A stretch of DNA of 64,000 nt from Paraglaciecola mesophila KMM 241. Its GTDB lineage: Bacteria; Pseudomonadota; Gammaproteobacteria; Enterobacterales; Alteromonadaceae. The stretch is taken from NCBI RefSeq assembly GCF_000315015.1, contig NZ_BAEP01000077.1, positions 1 through 64,000 on the forward strand, read 5' to 3'. Shown one piece after another: positions 51,604-60,944 of this stretch. Position 1 is the stretch's first letter; every line of letters begins with the position of its first letter. The translations under genes were made by a program, and so were the position numbers. The notes under the pieces are model-generated. The model was not told the DNA's origin, did no database searches, and worked only from the letters and a program-made list of their open reading frames with translations.

Positions 51604-51637
51604 AAAAAAAGGCAAACTTTTAGTTTGCCTTTTTTTA
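51604..51637 (+). terminator. Terminator after the cold-shock gene
   Basis: AAAAAAAGGCAAAC and GTTTGCCTTTTTTT form a stem with a short loop and a T-run. It is also symmetrical enough to serve the convergent ansA transcript. Confidence 0.95.
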
Positions 51638-51699
51638 TTGCCTGAAATTCAGTTTTTTAGCATAAGTCGACCTCTATAGAATCGACTTATCCTTGGCTG

Positions 51700-52707
51700 C
51701 TAGACAGTCAGCTCACCCTTAAGGTTACTGGTGAGACTTTGCTTCATCTCTGGCACACTTAAGGTTTTACTCAGAAGATAATGCAGTTTCGCTAGAGCAG
51801 CTTCTGGTGTCATGTCTCCTCCTGAAAGCACGCCCACATCCTGTAGAACATTACCATTGGCATAACCGGACATATTGACCTTGCCGCGTAAGCATTGGGT
51901 ACAGTTAACGATTAAAATACCGTTGTCGTTGGCCTGCTTTAGTTCATTCAATAACGCTGGATTTTGCGGCGCATTGCCTACACCGTAGCTAAGCAGAATA
52001 AGGGCTTTAACTGGCTGTTGCAGAATATTGCGGATCACTTCTGCGCTGATCCCTGGATATAAACTAACCACCCCCACTGGTTGAGGTGTCACGCTGCTCA
52101 CGACCAGAGGTTGTTGATCAATCGGCGTGACTTTGCCTGCTTTTACCTCAATGTTAATACCGGCTTTAAGCAGCATAGGAAAATTGGGTGAGCCAAATGC
52201 ATCGAAACCGTCAGCGTCTAACTTACGACTACGATTACCGCGAAACAGCTTATTGTTGAAGTACAAGCTCACTTCAGGAATCGGGTAGTTAGCTGCTAAA
52301 TAAAGGGCGTTTAATAGGTTCTCTTGGCCATCAGAGCGCAGTTGCGCTAACGGTATTTGCGAGCCAGTGACGATAACGGGTTTACCTAGGTTTTCCAGCA
52401 TAAACGACAGCACCGAAGCTGTATATGCCATGGTATCTGTGCCGTGTAGAATGATAAAACCGTCATAGTCTTGATAATTTTGCTTTATGTCATCCGCTAT
52501 TTGTTGCCAATCTTTCGGGCTCATGTCCGCAGAATCGATCAAGCTCTGATATTCATTGATGGTGAAATCAGGCATTTCTTGACGATGAAACTCAGGCATT
52601 TTGGCAATGGTTTCAGATAAGAATCCAGCTGCGGGCACATAACCTTTTGATGAGGGGCGCATGCCGATAGTGCCACCCGTATAAGCAACATAGATTTGTT
52701 TTTTCAC
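51700..52707 (-). CDS. ansA: Type I (cytoplasmic) L-asparaginase
   Basis: A 335-residue enzyme hydrolysing L-asparagine to aspartate and ammonia. Motifs are VAYTGGTIGM with the first catalytic Thr and ILHGTDTMAYTAS with the second Thr and Asp, followed by VTGSQIPLAQLRSDGQ. GTG at 52707 is preferred, since it yields MKKQIYVAYTGGTIG, the E. coli AnsA-like N-terminus and length (338). The open frame continues upstream to a TTG at 52749. There is no signal peptide, as expected for type I. Confidence 0.93.
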   Translation of the reverse strand: MKKQIYVAYTGGTIGMRPSSKGYVPAAGFLSETIAKMPEFHRQEMPDFTINEYQSLIDSADMSPKDWQQIADDIKQNYQDYDGFIILHGTDTMAYTASVLSFMLENLGKPVIVTGSQIPLAQLRSDGQENLLNALYLAANYPIPEVSLYFNNKLFRGNRSRKLDADGFDAFGSPNFPMLLKAGINIEVKAGKVTPIDQQPLVVSSVTPQPVGVVSLYPGISAEVIRNILQQPVKALILLSYGVGNAPQNPALLNELKQANDNGILIVNCTQCLRGKVNMSGYANGNVLQDVGVLSGGDMTPEAALAKLHYLLSKTLSVPEMKQSLTSNLKGELTV

Positions 52708-52808
52708 TTTAGAACTCGTATGACCTAATTTAATTGGATTGTAACCCAATGACTGGGCAAAAATCTTTAGAGGAAAGCGCTTAATACAAACCGATTAGCA
52801 CAAAGTGC

Positions 52809-53795
52809 TTATGGCAATGCGTCAACACTCTCTGTTGGCGTGACATTGCTTGAAAATGCTTGGGGATAAAGCTGACGTGCTGGCGAGTTTTCAAATGAAG
52901 CAAGCAGCTCAGTGAAGACAGGTGCTCCGAGTAATCCATCTAGATCATTCATAACTTGACCAGCGCTAGCGTATCGTTCATTACAGCAAAATTGATACTG
53001 ACTAATCAATTTGCTGAGCCGAGTATGATGCTTTTCAGCGAGTATTTTATCTGCAAGTATGAAAAAATAAGCACTGCCCCAATAAGCGGCAGGGTATTGT
53101 TTTTGGCTCATTAACCGCCTAGCAATTGAAGCTGGGGTTAAGTCGCTGTTGAACCATTTTAAATGAGGGGCTATTTTATTTTGGTAATTTTGTTCCAATG
53201 AACCCTCAAGTATCCCTGCGTTTGCCATGATTTGATATTGCATAAAACTAGCGAATCCCTCGGCAAGCCAAGCATAGTTTCCACCCAGATAGGGGAGCGC
53301 TAAATGGCTTATTTCGTGATAGATCGTCCAATCGCGAATGAATTTCTCTTGCTGAAAACGGCTGTCTACATGTAAATAAATACGCTGAGGTTTATCCCGT
53401 CGCGTGTAAGCCCAAGGGACAGGTTGATTAGATTTTCTAGGCACAAGATGAAATATTAAGCGTGATGGGTACACCCCTAGGGTATCTCGGGTGGCGTTGA
53501 CGCCCGTTTTCACCCAGTGCTTTAATTTCCCTTTGTCAGCGGCATTGAAACGCTTAAATCCGTGGATCTCAAACTGATCGAATTGACCTGTATTTATTTG
53601 TCTTACTCTGCTTTCAACCCGCTCTACGCGCGCCCTCTGGGTATCCTCTGGCAAGGGGGCGGTTATTGCTTGGGTATGAAACAAAACAACCAATAGGAGC
53701 ATATTAATTCGCAACGAGCGGCGTCGAGAACTGCGAATGACCCGCGTGGGGTTGGGGGCGTGGCCCCCTGAAATCATCTTTGCAGCGGCTAGCAT
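52809..53795 (-). CDS. Exported gluzincin-type metalloprotease-like protein
   Basis: A 328-residue protein with an Arg-rich N-terminus followed by a hydrophobic segment (about residues 32-45, ending AITAPLP), so it is probably exported. The zinc motif H-E-x-x-H (YHEISHLALPY) is near residue 165. About 18 residues later WLAEGFASFMQY supplies the third ligand Glu, as in peptidase-MA/gluzincins. The exact family is not recognised. The start is uncertain, since Met codons at residues 7 and 32 are alternatives. It begins 6 bp after the dienelactone hydrolase stop, so the two are co-transcribed. Confidence 0.75.
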   Translation of the reverse strand: MLAAAKMISGGHAPNPTRVIRSSRRRSLRINMLLLVVLFHTQAITAPLPEDTQRARVERVESRVRQINTGQFDQFEIHGFKRFNAADKGKLKHWVKTGVNATRDTLGVYPSRLIFHLVPRKSNQPVPWAYTRRDKPQRIYLHVDSRFQQEKFIRDWTIYHEISHLALPYLGGNYAWLAEGFASFMQYQIMANAGILEGSLEQNYQNKIAPHLKWFNSDLTPASIARRLMSQKQYPAAYWGSAYFFILADKILAEKHHTRLSKLISQYQFCCNERYASAGQVMNDLDGLLGAPVFTELLASFENSPARQLYPQAFSSNVTPTESVDALP

Positions 53796-53801
53796 TGAAA
53801 A

Positions 53802-54539
53802 TCAGCTGAGGCAGCGGTTGAACATTTGTATCGCCATTTGGTAACACATAAGTGCTAAAGCAGAATCGTATCTGTCACCTTCATCGCGCATAAATGCATG
53901 CTGGGCATTGAGCTCATGCCAAGTGAAGTTGAGGTTATGATCTTGCATTGTGGCGTTGATCAGTTCTCTTCCTTCTCGGGACACGTGTGGGTCTTGTTTC
54001 CCAAATATCATGCACAGCTCAGCTTTAATTTTGGGGCATTGGCTCAAGGAGTCATTGCCATGGGCACAGGGTAAGGTGTTGGAGTGAATGTCTGTAGGAT
54101 ATAAACAAAAAGCGCCGTCTACTCTTGGGTTCAACGCTGCCCTAAATGCAAGGTGCCCCCCAATACACACGCCCATAGAGCCCACTTTTCCATTGCAGTA
54201 GGCCTGTGAATCAATGAAGTTGATCATGCTTTGGGTATCGCTATCGTGTTGCTCCAAAGGCTTGGCGAATTTATCCGCATTGCCTTTGTCTTTACCTATA
54301 TCATCATAGGCAAGTACGGTACCTGCTGGATTTAATTCATGAAACACCTCTGGCACTAGCACAACAAATCCGTGGCCTGCGAGCAGTTTGGCGCTGCGGG
54401 TAATTGGCGCCGTTTCTTGAAATATCTCAGAATAAAAGACGATGCTGGGGTAAGCGCCCGCTCTAACAGGTCTATAAATTGACGTTTGCATATTGCCACT
54501 GGGCGTAGAAATAACGACTTGGTGAGATTGAATGATCAT
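53802..54539 (-). CDS. Dienelactone hydrolase-family alpha/beta hydrolase
   Basis: A 245-residue cytoplasmic alpha/beta hydrolase of the dienelactone hydrolase family. The nucleophile elbow is MGVCIGGHLAF with Cys, as in DLH. The catalytic Asp lies in IFGKQDPHVS and His in LNAQHAFMRDEGDRYD. The substrate is an ester or lactone and cannot be named. The gene for the exported metalloprotease-like protein follows 6 bp downstream. Confidence 0.9.
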   Translation of the reverse strand: MIIQSHQVVISTPSGNMQTSIYRPVRAGAYPSIVFYSEIFQETAPITRSAKLLAGHGFVVLVPEVFHELNPAGTVLAYDDIGKDKGNADKFAKPLEQHDSDTQSMINFIDSQAYCNGKVGSMGVCIGGHLAFRAALNPRVDGAFCLYPTDIHSNTLPCAHGNDSLSQCPKIKAELCMIFGKQDPHVSREGRELINATMQDHNLNFTWHELNAQHAFMRDEGDRYDSALALMCYQMAIQMFNRCLS

Positions 54540-54686
54540 AGCTGATTGAAGTCACTGAATGAGGGTAGGGGTTAAGAGTAAATCAAGGAAGGCAATCTTT
54601 GAAGAAAAAGATAGTCTCGGCTGTGCAGGTGGCCAGTAAAGCTGCTACATTAACGCCCGCAAAAATAATCTAATTGGAGTAGAACG

Positions 54687-54968
54687 ATGTTTAACGTAAA
54701 TGAATATTTTGAAGGTAAAGTAAAATCTATCGCATTTGACACAGCAGTGGGTAACTCTACGTTAGGTGTTATGTCGCCTGGTGAGTATGAGTTTGCAACC
54801 TCACAGCATGAAACCATGAGCGTAGTCAGCGGTGCAATGACCGTTTTATTACCAGGCGAAAGTGAGTGGAAAACCCTTACCGCCGGCCAAGTGTTCACAG
54901 TAGATGCTAACGTAAAATTCAAAGCGCAAGTGTCAGTGAATACTGCTTACCTTTGTGACTATGTATAG
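54687..54968 (+). CDS. ppnP: Pyrimidine/purine nucleoside phosphorylase PpnP
   Basis: A 93-residue small cupin of the DUF1255/YaiE family, shown in E. coli to phosphorolyse several nucleosides. The start [18 protein letters not shown], the central [23 protein letters not shown] and the end AYLCDYV are diagnostic. Length is exactly typical. An ATTGGAG site precedes the ATG. It is followed by an unrelated small conserved gene. Confidence 0.95.
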   Translation: MFNVNEYFEGKVKSIAFDTAVGNSTLGVMSPGEYEFATSQHETMSVVSGAMTVLLPGESEWKTLTAGQVFTVDANVKFKAQVSVNTAYLCDYV

Positions 54969-55008
54969 TTGCTAACAAATTAACAGTAGGTAAAGGCGAA
55001 TAACGAAC

Positions 55009-55356
55009 ATGCAAAAAACGGTTAAGAAGCTCGATAACAATGTGATAAAAGCGCTAACCATTGTTTGCGAGCAAGCCAAACGCGAGGTGCCAGGCTTTGA
55101 ATGGATTACCCATACAGCTAGCTACGACCGCTTTCCTGGTAGTTTAGCGGTAATTTGCGTGTTTGATACTCAGGCCTCGTTAGAACAAGCGCAAATGCAT
55201 GAACAGGATGTGTATTTGCGCCGCCAAATTCAAGCGCAATTACTAAAGGTGGGGATCAAGTTAAAAGATGCCCGTCATCATGTGCGTTACGACAGCGAGC
55301 AAGCCTGTGAAGCACAAAATAACGGTAATTGGCAGCAGCGTTTAAAACTACATTAA
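55009..55356 (+). CDS. Conserved small protein of unknown function
   Basis: A 115-residue cytoplasmic protein. The pattern KLDNNVIKALTIVCEQAKREVPGFEWITHTASYDRFPGSLAVICVFDT resembles a set of marine gammaproteobacterial proteins I recall being labelled Fis-family, although no Fis-type HTH is visible here, so that name is probably wrong. It is followed by the diguanylate cyclase 22 bp downstream, on the same strand. Confidence 0.65.
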   Translation: MQKTVKKLDNNVIKALTIVCEQAKREVPGFEWITHTASYDRFPGSLAVICVFDTQASLEQAQMHEQDVYLRRQIQAQLLKVGIKLKDARHHVRYDSEQACEAQNNGNWQQRLKLH

Positions 55357-55378
55357 GACCATTTGGCCACAAAAAATT

Positions 55379-56431
55379 ATGCTGAGATTTTGGTTTAAAG
55401 AGTTCCCTCAATATCCTTGTGATCATACGGATTATTGGCGTACGCGCTTAATTTCCTATGCGTTACTTGTGACGACAAGTTATTTCTTAATCCTTACCGT
55501 CATTAATATTGTGACGTTCAGCGATTTTTACTTAGCCTTGTTAGATGGCACTGGGCTGCTATTTTCATTGGGAATTGTTGCATGGTTCAGGGCAACAGGT
55601 AATGTGACAGTTACCTCGTGGGCCGTGACCATCATGGTGACCGCGCTCATACTGTTATTCATTGTTACTTCCCAAGGGTATTCTCATTCCCTATATTGGG
55701 CCACCCTTGTACCTCCTTTTGCTTTTTTCTTACTAGGGCGAACGTCAGGTACAGGGATGAGTACCTTTACCTTTTTCATTTGTGCGCTTGTCGTTTTTGA
55801 CCAAATGGAAACGCAGCAGCCTGCATTCTTTGCATTTGGCTCACTACTGAATGTGATAGAGGTGAGCATCGCGCATATATTACTATTTCGTTTTTATGAA
55901 GAGGCTCGCTCGTCTGCTTACGATACATTGGCGATTAGAAACGTTGAGATTTTACGGCTAGCCGAGACGGACAAGCTGACGGGCTTATACAATAGAGAAA
56001 AATTAGAAAGTACCCTGATATCCTTACTCTCGGCGGTCGATGAGCAGCCCCCACTAAGCGTAATGTTGTTGGATATTGACTACTTCAAAAAAATTAATGA
56101 TCAATATGGTCATTTTGAAGGTGATAAGGTGTTGCGAGCGCTAGCCAAAAAACTAAAAGATCTCATGCGTGAAGAAGATATAGTCGCTCGCTGGGGCGGG
56201 GAAGAGTTTGTTGTAATATGTACTGACACATCACTTGAAGCAGCAATGCAGTTTGCCCATCGCATCCGGGAAGACATCGCCAAGCAAGTCATTTCGGAGC
56301 ATGCGTTAACGGTAAGCGTAGGTGTCGCGCAATATGTGCCTAGCGATACCGCTGAATCTTTATTAGTTCGTGCTGACGTGGGCCTATACGAAGCGAAAAA
56401 TAAAGGGCGTAATAGCGTTATTGCAGCCTAG
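55379..56431 (+). CDS. Membrane diguanylate cyclase (GGDEF)
   Basis: A 350-residue protein. About six transmembrane segments (about 20-180) are followed by a GGDEF domain (about 190-348). The active site is WGGEEF, and LTGLYNREK and LDIDYFKKINDQYGH are typical. The inhibitory site R-x-x-D is present as REED five residues before GGEEF, so product feedback is expected. It makes cyclic-di-GMP from GTP at the inner membrane, opposing the HnoB phosphodiesterase encoded 8 kb away. Confidence 0.95.
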   Translation: MLRFWFKEFPQYPCDHTDYWRTRLISYALLVTTSYFLILTVINIVTFSDFYLALLDGTGLLFSLGIVAWFRATGNVTVTSWAVTIMVTALILLFIVTSQGYSHSLYWATLVPPFAFFLLGRTSGTGMSTFTFFICALVVFDQMETQQPAFFAFGSLLNVIEVSIAHILLFRFYEEARSSAYDTLAIRNVEILRLAETDKLTGLYNREKLESTLISLLSAVDEQPPLSVMLLDIDYFKKINDQYGHFEGDKVLRALAKKLKDLMREEDIVARWGGEEFVVICTDTSLEAAMQFAHRIREDIAKQVISEHALTVSVGVAQYVPSDTAESLLVRADVGLYEAKNKGRNSVIAA

Positions 56432-56524
56432 CTGTATCAACCATGCTGTACCTTATACTACTAATGTTTAGCTAAGTATGACGTAATCGCACCGGTTTAT
56501 TCACATGCAGAAAAGAGGTAAACA

Positions 56525-56848
56525 ATGAGCAAACCAAGTGCAACGTTTCGGTTTTTAGATTTAAACAAAATGCAGGCGTTTACCCTACAAAAAGAAGTCG
56601 ATGGCGCTTATTATTCAGCATCAAAGAGGGAAGGGCGGTTTGTCGGCAGTGTTGAATTGTGTGAGTACAGGTTTGACGAATTAAATATATTTTTCGTTCG
56701 CCAACAAATCGATATAACCCAGTGTGATATCCATATTGTCGCTAAGCTTGAACAACCCAACCAACTGGTTGTTGTACCAGTGATTGTCAACAAGTTGCTC
56801 AAGCATATTGACTGCCAACTCACTTTTTCAGTTATAAAAGGTGACTAA
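56525..56848 (+). CDS. Small protein of unknown function
   Basis: A 107-residue soluble protein without signal or membrane segments. The sequence is rich in beta-type stretches (FVGSVELCEYRFDELNIFFV). An AGAGGTAA site upstream supports the ATG. No family is recognised. It lies between the diguanylate cyclase and the convergent cupin gene. Confidence 0.55.
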   Translation: MSKPSATFRFLDLNKMQAFTLQKEVDGAYYSASKREGRFVGSVELCEYRFDELNIFFVRQQIDITQCDIHIVAKLEQPNQLVVVPVIVNKLLKHIDCQLTFSVIKGD

Positions 56849-56871
56849 GCGTAAAGGGATTTACTGTTGAC

Positions 56872-57504
56872 TTAATGAGATTCCTTATTCGCTAAGCGGT
56901 CGATTATCCCTTTATGCTCGGGGAATTTTTTGAGCAGTTCTGCATGGCTTACATCTATCATATCTTCTTTTTCCCAGCCAGGGGCTACCGCTTCACTTAC
57001 TAAACCGTAAATGCCAACAGGCAATTCAGCCGCTTTATAGGTCCCACCGGGGACGGCGAGTTGTAACTGCTGACCGTTTTGGATGTCAGGCCCAACAACC
57101 ACTTTCTCGTATCGCCCATCAGGGTAAATCATGTGATACGTGATTGGCGCACCCATATGATAAAACTCAATGCCATCTGAGTGCTTGGTGTGAAAATGAT
57201 CGATGTTATTGTCGTCGGTCAGCATATAGAAAATAGCCGTCATAGTGGTTCTGTCACCTCGTGGGGTTGTGACTTTATCTCTGTGATTGGCTTTGAATGT
57301 TTGGCGAAAATACCCTCCTTCAAAATGATGAGATAAATTGAGCTGAGATATGACTTGCTCTTTGCTCAACTCGGCGACGGGGGGATTTGCTGCCATTAGT
57401 TCTGAGGTAAAGATGGTGCTGCTTAGAAAACCAAGTGTTATCAAAGATTTTTTGATCCTGAGAATGGCTGTTGTTTTCGTTTTAGACGTTGCGTTGAACT
57501 GCAT
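56872..57504 (-). CDS. Cupin DUF985-family protein with a signal peptide
   Basis: A 210-residue protein with an N-terminal hydrophobic segment (about 15-36, ending ELMAANP) and a DUF985 cupin domain. The domain opens with LNLSHHFEGGYFRQTF; HFHTKHSDGIEFYHMG (metal-binding His) and GLVSEAVAPGWEKEDM are its other signatures. DUF985 proteins usually lack a signal peptide, so a periplasmic form is slightly unusual. The function is not established. It is single on the strand. Confidence 0.85.
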   Translation of the reverse strand: MQFNATSKTKTTAILRIKKSLITLGFLSSTIFTSELMAANPPVAELSKEQVISQLNLSHHFEGGYFRQTFKANHRDKVTTPRGDRTTMTAIFYMLTDDNNIDHFHTKHSDGIEFYHMGAPITYHMIYPDGRYEKVVVGPDIQNGQQLQLAVPGGTYKAAELPVGIYGLVSEAVAPGWEKEDMIDVSHAELLKKFPEHKGIIDRLANKESH

Positions 57505-57584
57505 GTTATTGTTTTTATCCTGGCTGTATACGTTTATTGTATGTGGGTTATCTGGGGAGCCGCCTAAACCTAGCGCCTGTCAGG

Positions 57585-57869
57585 TCAAGATAGAGGGTGG
57601 ACTGTTTCATCCAAGGTCACTGTTTTGGCATCGACTCTATCAATTATTTTGATAATGGTGGTTTGTACGGTTTCATCTTTGCGAATATCGTTGTCGCTAC
57701 TGAAACTCTCCGTCATTGGCTGGGCATCTTCTTGCTCTATAAAGCTCACTTCCACTTTACTTGCTAGCGCACTGGTTTCGCCAAAATATTGAATACTGAT
57801 CATAGGGTATCCGTGAAAGCCACGTTTGACCCGCTTTTCGATACGTTTTTGCGCTTTATCTAGGTTCAT
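57585..57869 (-). CDS. Conserved small protein of unknown function
   Basis: A 94-residue protein with a basic N-terminus (MNLDKAQKRIEKRVKRGFHGYPM) and an acidic remainder. The FHGYPMISIQYFGE segment looks conserved. No family with a known role is recognised. There is no signal peptide. It lies between the cupin gene and the cyclophilin gene, both on the same strand. Confidence 0.55.
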   Translation of the reverse strand: MNLDKAQKRIEKRVKRGFHGYPMISIQYFGETSALASKVEVSFIEQEDAQPMTESFSSDNDIRKDETVQTTIIKIIDRVDAKTVTLDETVHPLS

Positions 57870-57965
57870 TTGTCATCCGGCGTGTAGATAGATTTTAAAA
57901 TAGGCGACATTAGTGTGTTGTTGCTACCGCATTTTGTGCTGCCATGAATACTATAGCAATGTGTA

Positions 57966-58895
57966 TTATTCTACTATTCGAGTTTTCAAGTTGTAATAGC
58001 ACACATCTAAATTGCCATTACCTCTGAAATGAAAAAATTCATTCTCCAGTGTGCGACCGCGCGCTAAGCGTGTGGCAACGGCGTCAGAGTGCTCATTTTG
58101 CACCTGGACGTTAACACGCTGCTGCACTGGGACATCATTGGCAAGCCTAGCCCACACTATTTTAGTGCGCTTTGTAGGGTCTTCAATTACCCCGCTGGAA
58201 ACATTGACAGAGGCGCGTTTAATACGTTGTACATGGTGCATACCATAAATCACTTTTCCCAGCACGCTCATGTTCCTATCAAGATGCCTTGGGGCTTGTC
58301 CGATGGCGATATAAAACTCTGAACTTGCGGTGTTAAGTTCATTGTTACGACCAAATGCAACCACGCCCGGGCAGTGCAATAACCACTCTTGGAGGGTTGA
58401 TGGGTCGCGCCCTGCGGCAAAACCGTTTAAGAAACCTGTTTGCGGGGCCATAAACTCGCCAGATTGCACTAATACGAATGGGTCATTGCTAGAGTCGCCT
58501 GATCCATTATAAGCACGAGTCAATTCAGCGGGCAGTTGCTTAGCATGTTCATGAAGCCTGCTTTGTGTGACATCCCCTCCTTGAGCTACAAAACCGTCTA
58601 TCACGCGATAGAAGTCTAAACCATCGTAAAAGCCGTCTTTGATCAGACTCTTAAACTGCCCAACGTTGATAGGGGCCATGAACGGTGCCAGCTGCACAAT
58701 AACGAGCCCTGAGTCCAATTGCATATAAACCAAATTTGTTAATTCAGGTGTTCGCCATTGAGGTACGACGTGGGTTGAATTTTCTGTATTGGCTAAGCCG
58801 GCTGCAGGGCTCTTCATTTGTGAGGAAGCAGAAAATAGCGAAACGAATAGAGTGAAAATACTAAGTGTGATGGCGGTGAAGGTGTATCTACGCAT
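57966..58895 (-). CDS. Exported cyclophilin-type peptidyl-prolyl isomerase
   Basis: A 309-residue protein. A signal peptide (about 1-25) is followed by a cyclophilin domain (about 55-255): APINVGQFKSLIKDGFYDGLDFYRVIDGFVAQGGD is the family core and VVAFGRNNELNTASSEFYIAIG its second motif. It is expected to assist folding of periplasmic proteins. Length exceeds a minimal cyclophilin because of N- and C-terminal extensions. The lipoate genes are upstream on the same strand behind a terminator. Confidence 0.88.
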   Translation of the reverse strand: MRRYTFTAITLSIFTLFVSLFSASSQMKSPAAGLANTENSTHVVPQWRTPELTNLVYMQLDSGLVIVQLAPFMAPINVGQFKSLIKDGFYDGLDFYRVIDGFVAQGGDVTQSRLHEHAKQLPAELTRAYNGSGDSSNDPFVLVQSGEFMAPQTGFLNGFAAGRDPSTLQEWLLHCPGVVAFGRNNELNTASSEFYIAIGQAPRHLDRNMSVLGKVIYGMHHVQRIKRASVNVSSGVIEDPTKRTKIVWARLANDVPVQQRVNVQVQNEHSDAVATRLARGRTLENEFFHFRGNGNLDVCYYNLKTRIVE

Positions 58896-58933
58896 TTTTA
58901 TATTTATCTATTGGCGCAACAAGTTACATTATA

Positions 58934-58966
58934 GAAACAAAAAACTCGCCGATTGGCGAGTTTTGT
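58934..58966 (-). terminator. Terminator after lipA
   Basis: On the minus strand AAAACTCGCC and GGCGAGTTTT form a stem around a 4-nt loop and are followed by TTG and T-rich sequence. It lies 27 bp beyond the lipA stop. It is nearly symmetrical. Confidence 0.9.
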
Positions 58967-58992
58967 TTTATATGCAAACTGTAGTTTGACAA

Positions 58993-59955
58993 TTACTTAA
59001 CTTCTACACCGGCTGCTTGCTTATCAGCATGGTAGCTTGAACGCACCATAGGGCCACATGCTGCGTGAGTAAAGCCGATTTCTTTCGCGATCACGCCAAG
59101 CTCGTCAAACTCCGTTGGATGCACATAACGCTTTAATGGGAAGTGATGCTTACTTGGTTGTAAATACTGACCAAGGGTAAGCATTTCAACATTGTGCGCG
59201 CGTAAGTCTTTAAGTACTTCTGCGATTTCTTCTTTGTTTTCACCCATGCCCATCATTAAGCCTGATTTGGTGGGGATATCGGGGTGTTGCTCTTTGAATT
59301 TCTTCAGCAAATCAAGTGACCACTGATAGTTTGCCCCAGGGCGACATTCACGGTATAGGCGGGGAATGGTTTCCAAATTATGGTTAAACACATCTGGCAC
59401 GCCGTTCTTAAGGATCTCTAATGCTTTGTCCATACGACCGCGAAAATCAGGTACAAGTACTTCAATTTTAGTGGTTGGACTGTGCTCGCGAATAGCGTTT
59501 ATGCAATCAACAAAGTGCTGGGCGCCACCGTCACGTAAATCATCACGATCCACTGAGGTGATAACCACATATTTAAGTTGCATTTCAGCGATGGTTTTTG
59601 CCAACTTGATGGGCTCTTCTGCACTTGGAGGCAGGGGCTTACCATGAGCAACATCACAAAACGGACAGCGACGGGTGCATATATCGCCCAAAATCATAAA
59701 GGTCGCAGTACCATGGTTAAAACACTCAGCAAGGTTGGGGCAGCTTGCTTCTTCGCACACCGAGTGCAAATTGTTTTTACGCAATGTCTTTTTAATATGA
59801 TCGATACGATCCGTGGTGCGCGGTAAGCGAATTTTAATCCACTCTGGCTTGCGCAACATCTCTGCCTTTTCAGTGGGCATGATAGTGATCGGGATATGTT
59901 TTACTTTTTCATCATCCCGGAGTTTTTCTCCGGCTTGTGGACGTGCGTTACTCAT
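58993..59955 (-). CDS. lipA: Lipoyl synthase
   Basis: A radical-SAM enzyme of 320 residues that inserts sulfur into octanoyl groups on lipoyl domains. The auxiliary cluster motif C-x4-C-x5-C is [12 protein letters not shown] and the radical-SAM C-x3-C-x2-C is CTRRCPFC. The end RSSYHADKQ is typical. ATG at 59955 gives the standard 321-residue-type length; an earlier frame would overlap lipB by far more. It overlaps the lipB end by 8 bp, so the two are translated in tandem. Confidence 0.97.
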   Translation of the reverse strand: MSNARPQAGEKLRDDEKVKHIPITIMPTEKAEMLRKPEWIKIRLPRTTDRIDHIKKTLRKNNLHSVCEEASCPNLAECFNHGTATFMILGDICTRRCPFCDVAHGKPLPPSAEEPIKLAKTIAEMQLKYVVITSVDRDDLRDGGAQHFVDCINAIREHSPTTKIEVLVPDFRGRMDKALEILKNGVPDVFNHNLETIPRLYRECRPGANYQWSLDLLKKFKEQHPDIPTKSGLMMGMGENKEEIAEVLKDLRAHNVEMLTLGQYLQPSKHHFPLKRYVHPTEFDELGVIAKEIGFTHAACGPMVRSSYHADKQAAGVEVK

Positions 59956-60601
59956 CAAAACCTTCTTTGTTTTCGACGCTTGCAATACCAAGCAATGAAC
60001 ATAATTTTTCGGCGATAGCTGGGCCAGCAACAGCGAGTGAATCTGGTCCGCCTAATTGGGTGCAATCTACCATTTCTAGGCCGGCATAACCACAAGGATT
60101 AATTCGTTGAAAGGGTGCTAAGTCCATATTGACGTTCAGGGCAAGGCCGTGAAAGGAACAACCTCGGCGAATACGTAGGCCAATTGAACAGACCTTTTTA
60201 CCATCAACATATACACCTGGGGCATCTGCTTTAGGGTAGGCGTCTACCTTGTAATCTTTTAATGTATCAACAATGCAGCTCTCTAACGCGCTAACCAAGG
60301 TGCGCACCCCTAAGCCATGTCGCTTTAGGTTTAGCAGGACGTACATCATTTGTTGGCCAGGGCCGTGATAGGTGACTTGACCTCCGCGATCGACCTTTAC
60401 GACTGGGATATCCCCTGGGGCAAGAAGGTGCTCTTCTTTACCGGCTTGGCCTTGTGTAAATACAGGGGCGTGTTCAACTAGCCATATTTCGTCTTGGCTG
60501 CTGTTGTCCCGTGAATCAGTAAAGTCTTGCATGGCTTGCCAAATCGGCAAATACGCTCGGCGGCCGAGCTGGCGAATAATGACGGGGGCTGTGTTGTTCA
60601 A
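59948..60601 (-). CDS. lipB: Octanoyltransferase LipB
   Basis: A 217-residue enzyme that moves octanoyl from acyl carrier protein to lipoyl domains. [20 protein letters not shown], the catalytic Lys in [10 protein letters not shown] and the catalytic Cys in RINPCGYAG are visible. The gene order ybeD-lipB-lipA is conserved in gammaproteobacteria. It overlaps lipA by 8 bp and lies 59 bp after ybeD. Confidence 0.97.
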   Translation of the reverse strand: MNNTAPVIIRQLGRRAYLPIWQAMQDFTDSRDNSSQDEIWLVEHAPVFTQGQAGKEEHLLAPGDIPVVKVDRGGQVTYHGPGQQMMYVLLNLKRHGLGVRTLVSALESCIVDTLKDYKVDAYPKADAPGVYVDGKKVCSIGLRIRRGCSFHGLALNVNMDLAPFQRINPCGYAGLEMVDCTQLGGPDSLAVAGPAIAEKLCSLLGIASVENKEGFDE

Positions 60602-60660
60602 ACCTTAGTGGTGTCCTATAGAAGAATAGCGTACCGGCAAGTACGCTATATAACTTACTT

Positions 60661-60924
60661 TTAGAGAACTACACGAACCAACTCGAGCTTAGAGAGCTCA
60701 GTATAGATGGTTTCCATGTGCTCTTTGCTTGTTACACGCACACTGATTGACAACGAATGATAGTTGCCTTTTGAGCTTGGTTTCACACTGGGTGAATAGT
60801 CACCAGGAGCATGGTTTTGCAAGCAGTTGATTACATGATCTGGTAACCGCTCATCCGCTACACCCATGACCTTAAAGGTCTGGTGGCAAGGAAAGTCGAG
60901 TAATTTATCAAATTGGGTTTGCAT
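60661..60924 (-). CDS. ybeD: YbeD/DUF493-family protein
   Basis: An 87-residue protein with an ACT-like fold (DUF493). LLDFPCHQTFKVMGVA, the central GDYSPSVKPSSKGNYHSLSISVRV and the C-terminal YTELSKLELVRVVL are family marks. It is conserved between dacA and lipB and has been suggested to have a regulatory role linked to lipoate metabolism. The spacing from dacA is 20 bp, implying one transcript. Confidence 0.93.
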   Translation of the reverse strand: MQTQFDKLLDFPCHQTFKVMGVADERLPDHVINCLQNHAPGDYSPSVKPSSKGNYHSLSISVRVTSKEHMETIYTELSKLELVRVVL

Positions 60925-60944
60925 AATATTCTGCTCAATTTGTC